From assembly GCA_007748055.1 (NCBI GenBank), contig CP036279.1:248001-312000 (forward strand): 64,000 nt of DNA, in the 5' to 3' direction. Every line of letters begins with the position of its first letter. The stretch's first letter is position 1. Positions 1-9,524 of the stretch are shown piece after piece. The translations under genes and the position numbers were made by a program. The stretch comes from Kolteria novifilia (GTDB lineage: Bacteria; Planctomycetota; Planctomycetia; Kolteriales; Kolteriaceae). The notes under the pieces were generated by a model that did not search any database, was not told where the DNA came from, and worked only from the letters and a program-made list of their open reading frames with translations.

Positions 1-796
1 AGGGGTCAACGGCCTGTACGTCAACGGCTCGATGGGTGAGTTCACCCGATTCACCGTCGAGGAGCGTCGGCGCATCGTCGCGATCATCACCGACCAAGCC
101 GATGGACGCGTGCCGATCCTCGCCGGCGCGGCCGAGGCGAACGTCAAGGAGACGTTGAGCGCCTGCGAGCATTACGGCGAGTTGGGTGTCCGCGCGGTCG
201 CGATCGTGGCGCCGTTCTACTACCGATTGTCGGCGGAGAGCGTCTACGCCTACTTCGCGGAGATCGTGGCCCACTCGCCGGTCGACGTCATGCTCTACAA
301 CATCCCGATGTTCGCCTCGCCCATCGATGTCGCCACGGTCGCTCGGCTTAGCCAGCAAGACCGGGTGATCGGCATCAAAGACAGTTCCGGTGACCTGCCC
401 CACATGATGCGAATGATCGCGGCAGTTCGCTCCGGCCGCCCCGAATTCTCCTTCCTCACGGGCTGGGATCCGTGCCTAATGGCGATGTTGCTCGCCGGGG
501 CCGATGGTGGCGTGAACGCCCTGGCGGGCATCGCGCCGCGGACGATGACGAACCTCTTCCGACAGAGCAAGGCCGGCAATCTCGACGAGGCCCGACCGAT
601 CCAGGACTCCGTGACGAAACTGTTCGACCTGATGCTGGCGAACGCCGAGTTCCCGGACGGCTTTCGTGCCGCGGTCGACCTGCTCGGGTTCGCGATGGGT
701 CGCGGACGCCTACCACGGACGGAGTCCCAACAATCGAGGCACGCCGAGCGACGAGCCGAAATCCAAACAGAGCTAACGAACCAGGGGTTGCTGTAG
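1..796 (+). CDS. DapA/NanA-family class I aldolase (5' partial)
   Basis: Schiff-base lyase of the dihydrodipicolinate synthase/N-acetylneuraminate lyase family. The reading frame is open from base 2, before the first Met at 32, and reads [14 protein letters not shown], the family's N-terminal substrate-loop motif, so the true start lies upstream of the window. Other family marks are the Tyr in VMLYNIP (about residue 88 counted from the Met at 32) and the Schiff-base Lys in GIKDSSGD (about residue 117). The C-terminus looks complete. Family members include dihydrodipicolinate synthase, sialic acid lyase, 2-keto-3-deoxy sugar acid aldolases and hydroxyproline-pathway lyases; the sequence alone does not choose between them. 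The next genes are not lysine-pathway genes, which argues mildly for a catabolic aldolase. Confidence 0.85.
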   Translation, partial: GVNGLYVNGSMGEFTRFTVEERRRIVAIITDQADGRVPILAGAAEANVKETLSACEHYGELGVRAVAIVAPFYYRLSAESVYAYFAEIVAHSPVDVMLYNIPMFASPIDVATVARLSQQDRVIGIKDSSGDLPHMMRMIAAVRSGRPEFSFLTGWDPCLMAMLLAGADGGVNALAGIAPRTMTNLFRQSKAGNLDEARPIQDSVTKLFDLMLANAEFPDGFRAAVDLLGFAMGRGRLPRTESQQSRHAERRAEIQTELTNQGLL

Positions 797-888
797 CCGT
801 CCGTTGTCTTGAGCGTGCGACCGCGGCGCCCCCGGGGCGAGTTGAAAACGGTTCCTCCAAAACTCCACGAGTCGTGAGGCGATCGGAT

Positions 889-1359
889 ATGATGGACTAC
901 AACGAATTGATTGCGAAGTATGCCGAGGGCCCTCAGTACGTGAGGCAGGCGATCGCCGACATGAGCGACGGCGCTCTCGATGCCGTTCCGATTCCGGGGC
1001 AGTGGTCGACGCGCCAGGTCGTCTGTCATATCGCGGACTTCGAACTGGTCTACCTCGATCGCATGAAGCGGGTCATCGCCGAGAGCGAACCGACGTTCTT
1101 CGGTGGCGATCCCGATCTCTTCGCGGCCCGCCTGGCCTACGATCGCCGAGAGATGGACGAGGAACTCCAAATGATTGCGGCCATGCGTCAGCACATGACA
1201 AGCATCCTTGGCTCCATCGATCGCGACGCCTTTGACAGACGAGGAATTCATGCCGAGGCCGGGCCGGTCACATTGGCCAAGCTTCTCGAACAGATCACCG
1301 GCCACCTTCCACACCATGTCCGCTTCATTGAGGACAAGCGCCGGGCACTCTCCTGTTGA
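889..1359 (+). CDS. DinB-like (DinB_2) metal-binding four-helix protein
   Basis: A 156-residue protein matching the DinB/YfiT-like four-helix bundle family. Its likely metal ligands are visible as His47 in VVCHIADFE and the His139/142/143 cluster near the C-terminus (GHLPHHV). The QWS motif before the first His is typical of DinB_2 proteins. I chose the ATG at 889 (a second ATG follows at 892) because a purine-rich GTGAGG lies about 8 bases upstream and homology begins there; the open frame extends much further upstream but that part is not protein-like. Members include thiol-dependent S-transferases and many uncharacterised proteins. The stop codon lies inside a short tandem repeat. Function is unknown beyond the fold. 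Confidence 0.8.
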   Translation: MMDYNELIAKYAEGPQYVRQAIADMSDGALDAVPIPGQWSTRQVVCHIADFELVYLDRMKRVIAESEPTFFGGDPDLFAARLAYDRREMDEELQMIAAMRQHMTSILGSIDRDAFDRRGIHAEAGPVTLAKLLEQITGHLPHHVRFIEDKRRALSC

Positions 1360-1404
1360 TCCCCACCCCTTGGTTGATCCCCACCCCTTGGTTGGAACCC
1401 ACCC
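1355..1404. repeat. Tandem 18-bp repeat over a stop codon
   Basis: GTTGATCCCCACCCCTTG occurs twice head to tail (1355-1372, 1373-1390), followed by a degenerate third copy up to the ATG at 1405. The stop codon of the DinB-like gene lies in copy one. The repeat fills the whole gap to the next gene and could set its ribosome-binding region. Confidence 0.9.
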
Positions 1405-2739
1405 ATGCTTCGAGACCGAACTCGCCTACTTCTCGGCCTAATCGTTTGCGGTTGTCTCTCCACGCCGGCCCATGCTCAGATTCAGTTCGGGCGGGAACCG
1501 ATCCGCTATGGGACGGCCCCGGTCAACGACGCCGTGACCCGCATCCAGAAGTCTCTCGACTCCGGCGAGACGACACTCGCGTACGATGAAAAACTTGGGT
1601 ACCTGCCCGCGATCCTCGACGAACTCGCCATCGATTCGTCCTCCCAGGTCCTCGTCTACTCGAAGACCAGCTTTCAACTCCGGCGCATCACCCCCAGTCG
1701 GCCGAGGGCCCTCTACTTCAACGAGGACTCCTACGTCGGTTGGGTGCGGGGGGGCGACGTCATCGAGGTCATGGCGACCGATCCCGAACAAGGCGAGATC
1801 TTCTACACGTTCCCGCAGAAGCGGATGGCGAAGCCGCGCTTCGTTCGCGACGACGGGCGCTGCATCGTCTGCCACGCGTCGTCCAAGACCCAAGGCGTGC
1901 CCGGCGGGCTCGTCCGCTCGATGTTCGTCGACGACCGCGGTCAGCCACACTACGCCGCGGGCACCTTCACGACCGATCACACCAGTCCGTTCTCGGAGCG
2001 GTGGGGCGGCTGGTACGTGACGGGAACCCATGGCCAGATGCGTCACATGGGGAATATCGTCGCGACCGACGACGAGAAGCCGGAGGAGATTGACCTCGAC
2101 CCTGGCGCCAACCTCGCGGACCTCTCCGCCAAGCTCGATGTCGAACCATACCTCACCCCGCATAGCGACATCGTGGCGTTGATGGTGCTCGAGCATCAAA
2201 CCCAGATGCAGAACTACTTGACGTTGGCCAACTACGAATGCCGAATGGCCCAGCACCACGATCAGGTCATGAATGAAGCCCTCGACCGGCCGAAAGAACA
2301 TCAGAGCGATTCCACCAAGCGACGCATCGCGTCGGTCGGCGAAAAGGTGCTGCGTTCCCTACTCTTCGTCGACGAGTTCCCGCTGACCTCACCAGTGAAA
2401 GGGACCTCCGGGTTCGCGGAATGGTTCCAAGCTCGGGGCAAACGAGATGAACAAGGACGCTCACTTCGCGACATGGACCTGAAGACGCGGATGTTCAAGT
2501 TCCCGTGCAGTTACATGATCTACTCCGCCTCGTTCGACCAATTGCCGTCGGCGGTGAAACGCCATGTCGTCGATCATCTCCACGAGGTCCTCGCCGGCAA
2601 TGACCAACGCGCGGAGTTCGCGCATCTTTCTCAAGACGATCGGAAGGCCATCCTGGAGATTCTCACCGAAACGAAACCGGACCTCTGGAAGCAGGGCTCA
2701 CCGAAACGGGATGAGAAGGACGATCCCAAGTCGCGGTGA
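1405..2739 (+). CDS. Secreted protein with a single CxxCH haem motif
   Basis: A 444-residue exported protein. Residues 1-25 form a Sec signal peptide (basic start, LLLGLIVCGCL core, AHA-Q cleavage). A single CIVCH at residues 153-157 is a c-type haem attachment motif. Around it are conserved-looking stretches (YVGWVRGGD, RWGGWYVTG and HMGN) that I associate with an uncharacterised family of secreted monohaem proteins in planctomycetes and proteobacteria. A Met- and His-rich C-terminal half could supply the distal haem ligand. The following gene is a membrane transporter with no obvious link. The haem motif and export signal are seen directly; an electron-transfer or sensing role is inferred. 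There is no enzyme assignment. Confidence 0.7.
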   Translation: MLRDRTRLLLGLIVCGCLSTPAHAQIQFGREPIRYGTAPVNDAVTRIQKSLDSGETTLAYDEKLGYLPAILDELAIDSSSQVLVYSKTSFQLRRITPSRPRALYFNEDSYVGWVRGGDVIEVMATDPEQGEIFYTFPQKRMAKPRFVRDDGRCIVCHASSKTQGVPGGLVRSMFVDDRGQPHYAAGTFTTDHTSPFSERWGGWYVTGTHGQMRHMGNIVATDDEKPEEIDLDPGANLADLSAKLDVEPYLTPHSDIVALMVLEHQTQMQNYLTLANYECRMAQHHDQVMNEALDRPKEHQSDSTKRRIASVGEKVLRSLLFVDEFPLTSPVKGTSGFAEWFQARGKRDEQGRSLRDMDLKTRMFKFPCSYMIYSASFDQLPSAVKRHVVDHLHEVLAGNDQRAEFAHLSQDDRKAILEILTETKPDLWKQGSPKRDEKDDPKSR

Positions 2740-2921
2740 ACCTCGTCAGTCCAGACCAGTCCTCCACCTCATGTCATCGCTGCCAATCCCGAGTCCTCTT
2801 TCTCGACCTTCGTGCCCAGAAGCGCGAGCTGCGACCGTTCTCCTGAACAGTCTCCCCTCGATCTGCCTCGGCTTAGATGCTAGGCTGCCCAACTCGCACA
2901 ACCCTCGACTCGGACGCTCAG

Positions 2922-4718
2922 ATGACAAGCTCCACGGCCAGCTCGCCGACCACCACCCAGCGCCAACTCACGATTCGCGCCGCGGCGACGGGTGCCGTCT
3001 TGGGGACGCTCCTCGTCCCCTGCAACGTCTATTCGGGACTGAAGATCGGCTGGTCGTTCAACATGTCGATCACGGCGGCACTGCTGAGCTTCGGGTTCTG
3101 GAACGTCACGCGTCGTGGACTGGGGGAAACCAAGGTCCCCGAGTGGGAACTCCTGGAAAACAACATCAATCAAACCTGCGCCTCGTCGGCGGCCTCGATC
3201 ATCTCCGCGGGATTGGTCGCCCCGATTCCGGCGTTGACCCTCCTGACCGGGCAAACCATGAGTTGGCCGGTCATGAGTCTCTGGCTGTTCGCGGTCAGCC
3301 TGATTGGCGTCTTCGCGGGGCTCGCCCTGCGGCACCAGATGTTGGTCGTGCAGAACCTCCCGTTCCCATCGGGGATGGCGACAGCCGAGACGGTTCGGGA
3401 CATCTACGCCGAAGGCCGCGAGGCGGCAATGCGTGTCCGGTATCTCTTGGGAGGCGCGGTTCTCTCGGCGGCGACGAAGCTCTTCTCCGACTTCATCTAC
3501 AGGCTTCCGCAAGTCGGCCCCGCCATCGGCTTGGGAGCGTTTCGCTTGCCAACCGTCACCACCCGCGGCCTGGGGTTTCTCCTCGATCCGTCCTTCCTGA
3601 TGATCGGATTCGGCGCGATCATCGGACTGCGCATCGGCATCTCGCTCCTCATCGGCGCCATTCTCGCCTGGGGGCTGCTCACCCCCTGGCTGTTCGCGCA
3701 AGAATTGGTGCCGCTGCCGACCGGCAAGCAAACCGTCTACGGCAACGCGATCGAGTTTCTGCTATGGCCCGGCGTCGCCATGATGGCGACCTCCGCCCTG
3801 GTCTCCTTCTCGTTCTCCTTGCCGGGCGTGGTGCGAAGCGCGGTCGCCGGCGTCAGCAAAGCCTTCTCCAAGACCTCAAGCGAGCATCAAGTCACCATCT
3901 CCAGCAAGCTACTGGTCGCCGGCTTTCTGCTAGCGGCCACTATGGCGATCCTCGCGCAGACGATCATCTTCGGGATCGAGTTCTACATGGGCGCGTTGGC
4001 GGTCGCGCTGACGTTCGTGCTCGCGGTCGTCGCCGCAAGGGTCTCGGGAGAGACGGGCATCCCACCGATCGGCGCGCTGGGCAAGGTGACGCAACTGACC
4101 TTTGGCTTCATTCATCCCACCAACGTCACCGAGAACCTGATGACCGCCAACGTCACCGGCGGCGCGGCGGGGCAGTGCTCCGACTTGCTGCAGGATCTGA
4201 AAGCGGGACTTCTCTTGGGAGCTTCCGTCAGAGCGCAAGCGGTCGCCCAATTCCTGGGAGTCTTCGTCGGCTCGCTGGCGGGAAGCGCGGCCTACCTCAT
4301 CCTCATTCCCGATCCGAAGACGATGCTCCTCACCGAAGAGTGGCCTGCACCAGCGGTGGTGACGTGGAAAGCGGTCGCGGAACTGTTTCGGGAGGGAATT
4401 GACGCCGCTCCCGCCGGATCGTTCGCCGCCATGCTTATCGGCGCGGGTGTGGGAGTGGGTCTAGCCATCGCTCAACAAGTGCTGCCAACGAAGTACTCTC
4501 GATGGTGCCCGAGCGCGGTCAGCCTCGGGTTGGCCTTCGTGATTCCCGCTTTCAATAGCATCTCCCTATTTCTGGGTGCCGGCTGCGCCGCCCTCGCCAC
4601 GCACTGGGCCCCCAACTGGTCGCGACGCTTCATTCTCCCGATCGCCGCGGGTCTCGTGGCGGGCGAGAGTCTCGCCGGGGTCGCCAGTGCCTTGACCTCG
4701 TTGCTCACCGGCGGCTAA
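2922..4718 (+). CDS. OPT-family oligopeptide/metal-chelate transporter
   Basis: A polytopic membrane protein of about 598 residues with roughly 15 hydrophobic segments. It matches the OPT/YSL family: an N-terminal TVR-type entry (QLTIRAAATGAVLGTLLVPCNVYSGLK), the NLPFPSG motif, GETGIPPIG and FGFIHPTNVTENLMTANVTGG. OPT members carry peptides or metal-chelate complexes into the cytoplasm by proton symport. The ATG at 2922 places the first homologous residues close to the N-terminus; an upstream in-frame ATG at 2877 would add 15 non-hydrophobic residues, and neither start has a strong Shine-Dalgarno site. A 612-codon open frame covering the same DNA in another phase is a shadow. The substrate is not predictable. 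Confidence 0.88.
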   Translation: MTSSTASSPTTTQRQLTIRAAATGAVLGTLLVPCNVYSGLKIGWSFNMSITAALLSFGFWNVTRRGLGETKVPEWELLENNINQTCASSAASIISAGLVAPIPALTLLTGQTMSWPVMSLWLFAVSLIGVFAGLALRHQMLVVQNLPFPSGMATAETVRDIYAEGREAAMRVRYLLGGAVLSAATKLFSDFIYRLPQVGPAIGLGAFRLPTVTTRGLGFLLDPSFLMIGFGAIIGLRIGISLLIGAILAWGLLTPWLFAQELVPLPTGKQTVYGNAIEFLLWPGVAMMATSALVSFSFSLPGVVRSAVAGVSKAFSKTSSEHQVTISSKLLVAGFLLAATMAILAQTIIFGIEFYMGALAVALTFVLAVVAARVSGETGIPPIGALGKVTQLTFGFIHPTNVTENLMTANVTGGAAGQCSDLLQDLKAGLLLGASVRAQAVAQFLGVFVGSLAGSAAYLILIPDPKTMLLTEEWPAPAVVTWKAVAELFREGIDAAPAGSFAAMLIGAGVGVGLAIAQQVLPTKYSRWCPSAVSLGLAFVIPAFNSISLFLGAGCAALATHWAPNWSRRFILPIAAGLVAGESLAGVASALTSLLTGG

Positions 4719-4871
4719 TCACCGGAGACCAACTTCGGGACCTTCCAACCATTCCACCGGTGGATCGGTCTTGGAAGGCCGCCTCGCGCGACGCCAAGTG
4801 ACGTCGCGCGGTGGGCGCCTACAATGACCTCGAGCGAGATCCGATTGGGACCAGGGGAAGGTGGCCGACGT

Positions 4872-5813
4872 ATGCGCACGATTAAGCAGCCGAACGACGC
4901 GTACGTCTACACACTGGGGCCATCCCATCCACCGATCGCCAAGGTCGCCCCCGGAGAGACGGTTCAAATCGAAACGATCGACGCCTTCGAGGGTCGACTG
5001 CGAACCGACGACGACCTTTACTCACAGAAGTGTCCGGGGCCACCACGAGCCAACCCGCAGACAGGTCCGATCTATATCGAAGGGGCCGTGCCGGGTGACT
5101 CACTCCTCGTTTCGATCCTGGACATCGAACCGGCCGAACCGTTCGCCGTGACCGCCCTCATTCCGGAGTTTGGTGGACTTACCGGAACGACCCAAACCGC
5201 CACCCTCGATGCGCCGCTCCCCGAGCAAACTCGAATCCTACCGATCGAGGAGGGAGAGATCCGGCTCAGTGAAACGATTCGGCTTCCGCTCGACCCCTTT
5301 GTGGGAACGATCGGGACCGCGCCGGACCTGGAGTCGATCTCGAGCCTGGTCCCGGGCTACTGGGGAGGCAACATGGACTGCGTGGAGACCCGACCCAACA
5401 GCACGCTTTGGCTTCCGGTGTGCAATGAGGGAGCTCTCTTTTTCGTGGGTGACGCCCATGCTCGGCAAGGGGATGGCGAGATCACCGGCGTCGCCGCCGA
5501 GATGTCGGCGCGCGTGACCGTGACCTTTTCCTTGCTCAAGGAACGCCGCATCCGTTGGCCACGCATCGAAACGAGCGACTACCTCATGACGGTCGGAAGC
5601 GCCCGCCCGCTCGAGGATGCGGCGCGGATCGCATGGAAAGAGTTAATTGGCTGGCTCGTCGACGACCACGGATTCGACTCGCTTGAGGCCTATCATCTGC
5701 TCGGTCTCGCCGGGGAGATGCGACTCGGCAACATGGTCGATCCGAGTTACTCGATGGTCGCCAAGATCGCGAAACGATGGATCTCGGCCAATCGGCCAAC
5801 CGGCGACCCCTAG
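4872..5813 (+). CDS. Acetamidase/formamidase family protein
   Basis: A 313-residue protein of the FmdA/AmdA family, whose members hydrolyse formamide or acetamide to ammonia and the acid. The best marker is GDAHARQGDGEITG, the family's metal/active-site loop, followed by EMSARVTV. Homology starts at MRTIKQPND, and the ATG at 4872 has a strong purine-rich GGGGAAGGTG 8 bases upstream, so I prefer it to the in-frame ATG at 4824. It would serve nitrogen scavenging; the upstream OPT transporter could supply amides or peptides but shares no clear operon signal. Amide specificity is not resolved. The stop is followed directly by a CAGCCCGTTG motif that recurs elsewhere in the window. Confidence 0.85.
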   Translation: MRTIKQPNDAYVYTLGPSHPPIAKVAPGETVQIETIDAFEGRLRTDDDLYSQKCPGPPRANPQTGPIYIEGAVPGDSLLVSILDIEPAEPFAVTALIPEFGGLTGTTQTATLDAPLPEQTRILPIEEGEIRLSETIRLPLDPFVGTIGTAPDLESISSLVPGYWGGNMDCVETRPNSTLWLPVCNEGALFFVGDAHARQGDGEITGVAAEMSARVTVTFSLLKERRIRWPRIETSDYLMTVGSARPLEDAARIAWKELIGWLVDDHGFDSLEAYHLLGLAGEMRLGNMVDPSYSMVAKIAKRWISANRPTGDP

Positions 5814-5840
5814 CAGCCCGTTGGTTTGAGCGGGCCAAGG
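5814..5840 (+). repeat. Dispersed CAGYCCGTTG-type repeat, copy 1
   Basis: CAGCCCGTTGGTTTGAGCG then GGCCAAGG directly follows the formamidase-family stop codon. A related copy with the same order of blocks lies at 28570, and shorter matches follow the stops at 10757 (10776-10789) and 38796 (38795-38808). Confidence 0.6.
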
Positions 5841-5940
5841 TAGCGGCGAGTCTTGCCGAGCGCGCCTCGTAGTGCCATAACACGTACTCGTTGACACGGC
5901 GAGTTTCTTAAGAACGAGTTTCAGTACGGACTCATCATTC

Positions 5941-7713
5941 ATGTGTGGAATCTGCGGAGAGATTCGCTTCGACAACGAGTCGGCCGATGTGGCCACGGTC
6001 GGCCGAATGGCGGATCGAATGACCCGCCGCGGCCCGGATGCCAGCGGAGTCGTTTCCCGAGGAAGGGTCGCCTTCGGTCATCGGCGTCTCAAGATCATCG
6101 ACCTCTCCGAGAGTTCGCAACAGCCGATGGTCGACTCGCAGCTCGGCATGACGATCGCCTTCAACGGAGCGATCTACAATTACCCCCAGCTGCGTCAGGA
6201 GCTGGAGGCCAAAGGCTACCAGTTCTTCAGCGGCGGCGACACGGAAGTCATCCTGAAGGCCTACCACGCGTGGGGCACCGACTGTGTCGACCACTTCAAC
6301 GGGATGTTCGCTTTCTCGATCCTGGAACGCGATACGGGAAGAGTCATCCTGGGTCGCGACCGTCTCGGCATCAAACCTCTCTACTACACCGAGGCCCCCG
6401 GCCGCCTTCGCTTCGCGTCCGCGTTGCCCGCGCTCCTGGCTGGCGGAGAGGTCGACACGACCATCGATCCCGTCGCCCTGAACTACTACCTCTCCTTCCA
6501 TTCCGTGGTTCCGGCGCCGCACACGATCCTCACCGGGGTCAAGAAGCTCCCACCCGCGACGATCGCGGTCGTTGAGACGGACGGGACGATCACCAGTCGG
6601 CGATATTGGGATCTCAAGTTCGGCCAGCGCGATGACCAGAAGGGATACAGCTTCGACGACTGGTGCGACGAGACGCTAGAGGTCATGCGTCGGGCGGTGC
6701 AACGGCGGATGGTCGCGGATGTTCCCGTCGGCGTTTTGCTTTCGGGAGGGCTCGATTCGAGCTTGGTCGTCGGACTCCTCTGTGAGAACGGCGGCGATCT
6801 CGAAACGTTCTCGATCGGATTCGATTCGGTTGCCGGCGAGCAAGGGGACGAGTTCAAATACTCCGACGTGATCGTCGAGCGTTTTCAGACGAAGCACCAC
6901 AAGCTGTTCATCGACGCCGAGCGGACGTTGCCCGCCCTTCGCGAGTGCATCGGACAAATGTCCGAACCGATGGTCAGTCACGACAACGTCGGTTTCTACC
7001 TCCTCTCCCAAGAGGTCTCCAAGTCGCTGAAGGTCGTCCAAAGCGGGCAGGGGGCCGACGAGATCTTCGCGGGCTACCATTGGTATCCCCCCATGCTCAC
7101 GTCGGACGACGCGCTTGCCACCTACAAGGAGTCCTTCTTTGATCGCGACTTCGACGAGTATCGGGAGGTCGTTCAAGAGCGGTACTTGAGCGAGGATGCC
7201 GCCACCGCGTTCGTGCGCGCCCACTTCGACAAGCCGGGAAGTCCCTTGGCGATCGACAAGGCATTGCGCATCGACACGCAGGTCATGTTGATCGACGATC
7301 CCGTCAAACGGGTCGACAACCACACGATGGCCGCGGGATTGGAAGCGCGCGTTCCCTTCCTCGACCATGAGGTGGTGGAGTTCGCCGCCACCGTCCCGGC
7401 GGAGTTCAAGGTCAAAGATGGTGGAAAGTATGTCCTCAAGGAAGCCGCCCGACGAGTGATCCCGGCCGAGGTGATCGACAGGCCCAAGGGGTACTTTCCG
7501 GTGCCTGCCCTCAAGTACTTGCGTGGTCAGTTCTTCGATATGGCAAGAGACGCCCTCTCGGCGACCGCGGCACGGCAACGAGGACTCTTTCGGCAAGACT
7601 ACGTCGATCGTATGCTCGCTGATCCCGAAACGCACATCACCCCGCTAAGAGGATCCAAACTATGGCAGCTCGCCCTGCTGGAACTCTGGTTGCAGGAACA
7701 CGTGACGACGTGA
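5941..7713 (+). CDS. asnO: NAGGN amidotransferase (asparagine synthase family)
   Basis: A 590-residue class II glutamine amidotransferase with an asparagine-synthase-like ATP pyrophosphatase domain. Cys2 (MCGICGE) is the N-terminal nucleophile once Met1 is removed; the amidotransferase half covers about residues 1-210. The P-loop SGGLDSS starts at residue 268 in the synthetase half. Its neighbours identify it: the next gene is an acetyltransferase/ATP-grasp fusion and the third an M42 peptidase, the conserved trio for the dipeptide osmolyte N-acetylglutaminylglutamine amide. The predicted step is amidation of N-acetylglutaminylglutamine using glutamine nitrogen. Without that context this would be called a generic AsnB. 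Regulation by osmolarity is known in other bacteria; no operator is visible here. Confidence 0.9.
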   Translation: MCGICGEIRFDNESADVATVGRMADRMTRRGPDASGVVSRGRVAFGHRRLKIIDLSESSQQPMVDSQLGMTIAFNGAIYNYPQLRQELEAKGYQFFSGGDTEVILKAYHAWGTDCVDHFNGMFAFSILERDTGRVILGRDRLGIKPLYYTEAPGRLRFASALPALLAGGEVDTTIDPVALNYYLSFHSVVPAPHTILTGVKKLPPATIAVVETDGTITSRRYWDLKFGQRDDQKGYSFDDWCDETLEVMRRAVQRRMVADVPVGVLLSGGLDSSLVVGLLCENGGDLETFSIGFDSVAGEQGDEFKYSDVIVERFQTKHHKLFIDAERTLPALRECIGQMSEPMVSHDNVGFYLLSQEVSKSLKVVQSGQGADEIFAGYHWYPPMLTSDDALATYKESFFDRDFDEYREVVQERYLSEDAATAFVRAHFDKPGSPLAIDKALRIDTQVMLIDDPVKRVDNHTMAAGLEARVPFLDHEVVEFAATVPAEFKVKDGGKYVLKEAARRVIPAEVIDRPKGYFPVPALKYLRGQFFDMARDALSATAARQRGLFRQDYVDRMLADPETHITPLRGSKLWQLALLELWLQEHVTT

Positions 7714-7836
7714 TCGCCGTTTGTTTCAGAGGCCGCTGACGGACGATCCGACCTCGCCCGTCAACGGCTTCGCCTTTCCCTCGTTGAGTAAGCGTTCCCG
7801 AGTCCGATACACCACCAACTCCAAGCGACTGGACCC

Positions 7837-9516
7837 ATGAATAAGACGTCTACCAAACGTGGCTCGTTCGTCGATGTCGGATGGGGACGGCTGATCTTCG
7901 CCCACACGTTTCCCGATCCCCAGGACCTCGCCGATGTCCTCCTGGAGGAGGAACCCAACAAACGCGATATCGCGTTCTATGCCACCGATCCGCAACTGGT
8001 GCTCGGCATCGCTCCCCAGGACCTCTTTCTCGATCCGTCCACGACCTACCGACTGGAGCTGAAGACCTGGCGCCGGGATGGGGACCACCAATCCCTTATT
8101 CGAATCACGGACATCGAATCCAAAGGGGACATCGAGGAGATCAACCGGATCTACAGCTCCAACGGCATGGTTCCGTTGGACCCGGAAGTCGCCTGGCAAA
8201 GCCTCGACGACGATCGCTTCGACTACTACATCGCACGACCAAGCGACTCGGACAGAGTCCTTGGCGTCGCCTTGGTGGTCGATCACGTTCGTTGCTTCGA
8301 GGATCTGTTCAACAGTTGCAGCCTTTGGGCCCTGGCGGTCGACGCGCAAACGCAATACCCCGCCGTCGGAACGGAACTCGTCAGTCACGCCGCGACCCAC
8401 TTCGCCGAGCGCGGACGTGACATCCTCGATCTCTCCGTGCTACAGGCTAGCGAGGGGGCGATTCGTCTCTACGAAGGCCTCGGCTTCGAGCGAGTCCCGG
8501 TCTTCGCGATCAAACGTCGCAACCAGATCAATGAACATCTCTACGTGGCGCAAGACGTCAAGGAAGGCTACAACCCGTACGCGAAGATCATCATCGATGA
8601 GGCGCTGCGCCGTGGCATTTGCGTCGAACCCATCGATCCCCCGCGAGGATACTTCCGTCTCGGCGTTGGCAATCGTCGTGTCACTTGTCGCGAATCGCTC
8701 AGTGAGCTGACCTCCTCGATCGCGATGTGCCGCTGCGCCGACAAGCAACTGACGTCGGAATTGCTCGCCAACGCGGGCCTGAGCGTTCCCGACCAGCTTG
8801 CCTACTCGAACGACGAGGAGGCCCTCGCGTTCCTTGAGAAGCATGGCGGTATCGTCGTCAAACCCCGTGAGGGCGAGCAGGGCCAAGGAGTCGCGGTCGA
8901 CCTACAGTCTCCCGAGGAGTGTTTGGCGGCGGTACGCGCCGCCGAGGCGTTCTGCGACACGGTCCTCATGGAACAGTTCGTCGAGGGGATCGATCTTCGG
9001 ATCATCGTGATCAACATGGTCGTCGTCGCGGCCGCCATTCGCAAACCCGCGGAGATCATGGGAACGGGGAAGCACTCCATCCGCGAACTCTTGGAGAAGG
9101 TCAGCCGACGTCGCAAAGCCGCGACCGGTGGCGAGAGTCAGATTCCGATGGACGACGAAACGCTGCGCTGCATCCGTGACCGCGGATACGAACTCGACGA
9201 CTGCCTGCCCGAAGGCACATTGCTGCGCGTTCGGCGTACAGCCAACCTTCACACGGGGGGCACCATCCACGACGTCACCGCGCAGTTGAGCGACGATTTG
9301 AGCAAAGCGGCCGTTCATGCGGCCCAGACGTTGGAAATTCCGGTCGTTGGACTCGATTTCCTCGTCCCCTCCGTCGAAGGGGAGGAATACTATATCGTCG
9401 AGGCGAACGAACGCCCCGGTCTTGCGAACCACGAACCCCAACCGACAGCCGAACGATTCATTGACTTGTTGTTCCCCTATCTGAACAACGATCCCGAACG
9501 AACGGTCGGAGACTAA
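7837..9516 (+). CDS. ngg: N-acetylglutaminylglutamine synthetase (GNAT + ATP-grasp)
   Basis: A 559-residue two-domain enzyme. An N-terminal GNAT acetyltransferase domain (about residues 90-240, with the C-terminal ASEGAIRLYEGLGFERV element typical of GNATs) is followed by an ATP-grasp ligase (about residues 290-555, with GGIVVKPREGEQGQGV as the glycine-rich loop and GLDFLVP...YYIVEANERPG as the metal-binding end). This architecture is characteristic of the NAGGN synthetase that acetylates glutamine and ligates a second glutamine. It lies 123 bases downstream of the amidotransferase gene and 8 bases upstream of the peptidase gene, so the three are probably co-transcribed. Length matches the family. 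Confidence 0.92.
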   Translation: MNKTSTKRGSFVDVGWGRLIFAHTFPDPQDLADVLLEEEPNKRDIAFYATDPQLVLGIAPQDLFLDPSTTYRLELKTWRRDGDHQSLIRITDIESKGDIEEINRIYSSNGMVPLDPEVAWQSLDDDRFDYYIARPSDSDRVLGVALVVDHVRCFEDLFNSCSLWALAVDAQTQYPAVGTELVSHAATHFAERGRDILDLSVLQASEGAIRLYEGLGFERVPVFAIKRRNQINEHLYVAQDVKEGYNPYAKIIIDEALRRGICVEPIDPPRGYFRLGVGNRRVTCRESLSELTSSIAMCRCADKQLTSELLANAGLSVPDQLAYSNDEEALAFLEKHGGIVVKPREGEQGQGVAVDLQSPEECLAAVRAAEAFCDTVLMEQFVEGIDLRIIVINMVVVAAAIRKPAEIMGTGKHSIRELLEKVSRRRKAATGGESQIPMDDETLRCIRDRGYELDDCLPEGTLLRVRRTANLHTGGTIHDVTAQLSDDLSKAAVHAAQTLEIPVVGLDFLVPSVEGEEYYIVEANERPGLANHEPQPTAERFIDLLFPYLNNDPERTVGD

Positions 9517-9524
9517 CCCTCACT

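Noticed and set aside
2564-4402. 612-codon open frame covering the OPT transporter
   Set aside because: It is rich in Arg, His and Pro, lacks hydrophobic segments or motifs, and is in another phase of the transporter gene.
5891-5940. Sigma-70 promoter with TTGACA before asnO
   Set aside because: The -35 hexamer is present but no acceptable -10 lies 16-18 bases downstream, so it is not called.
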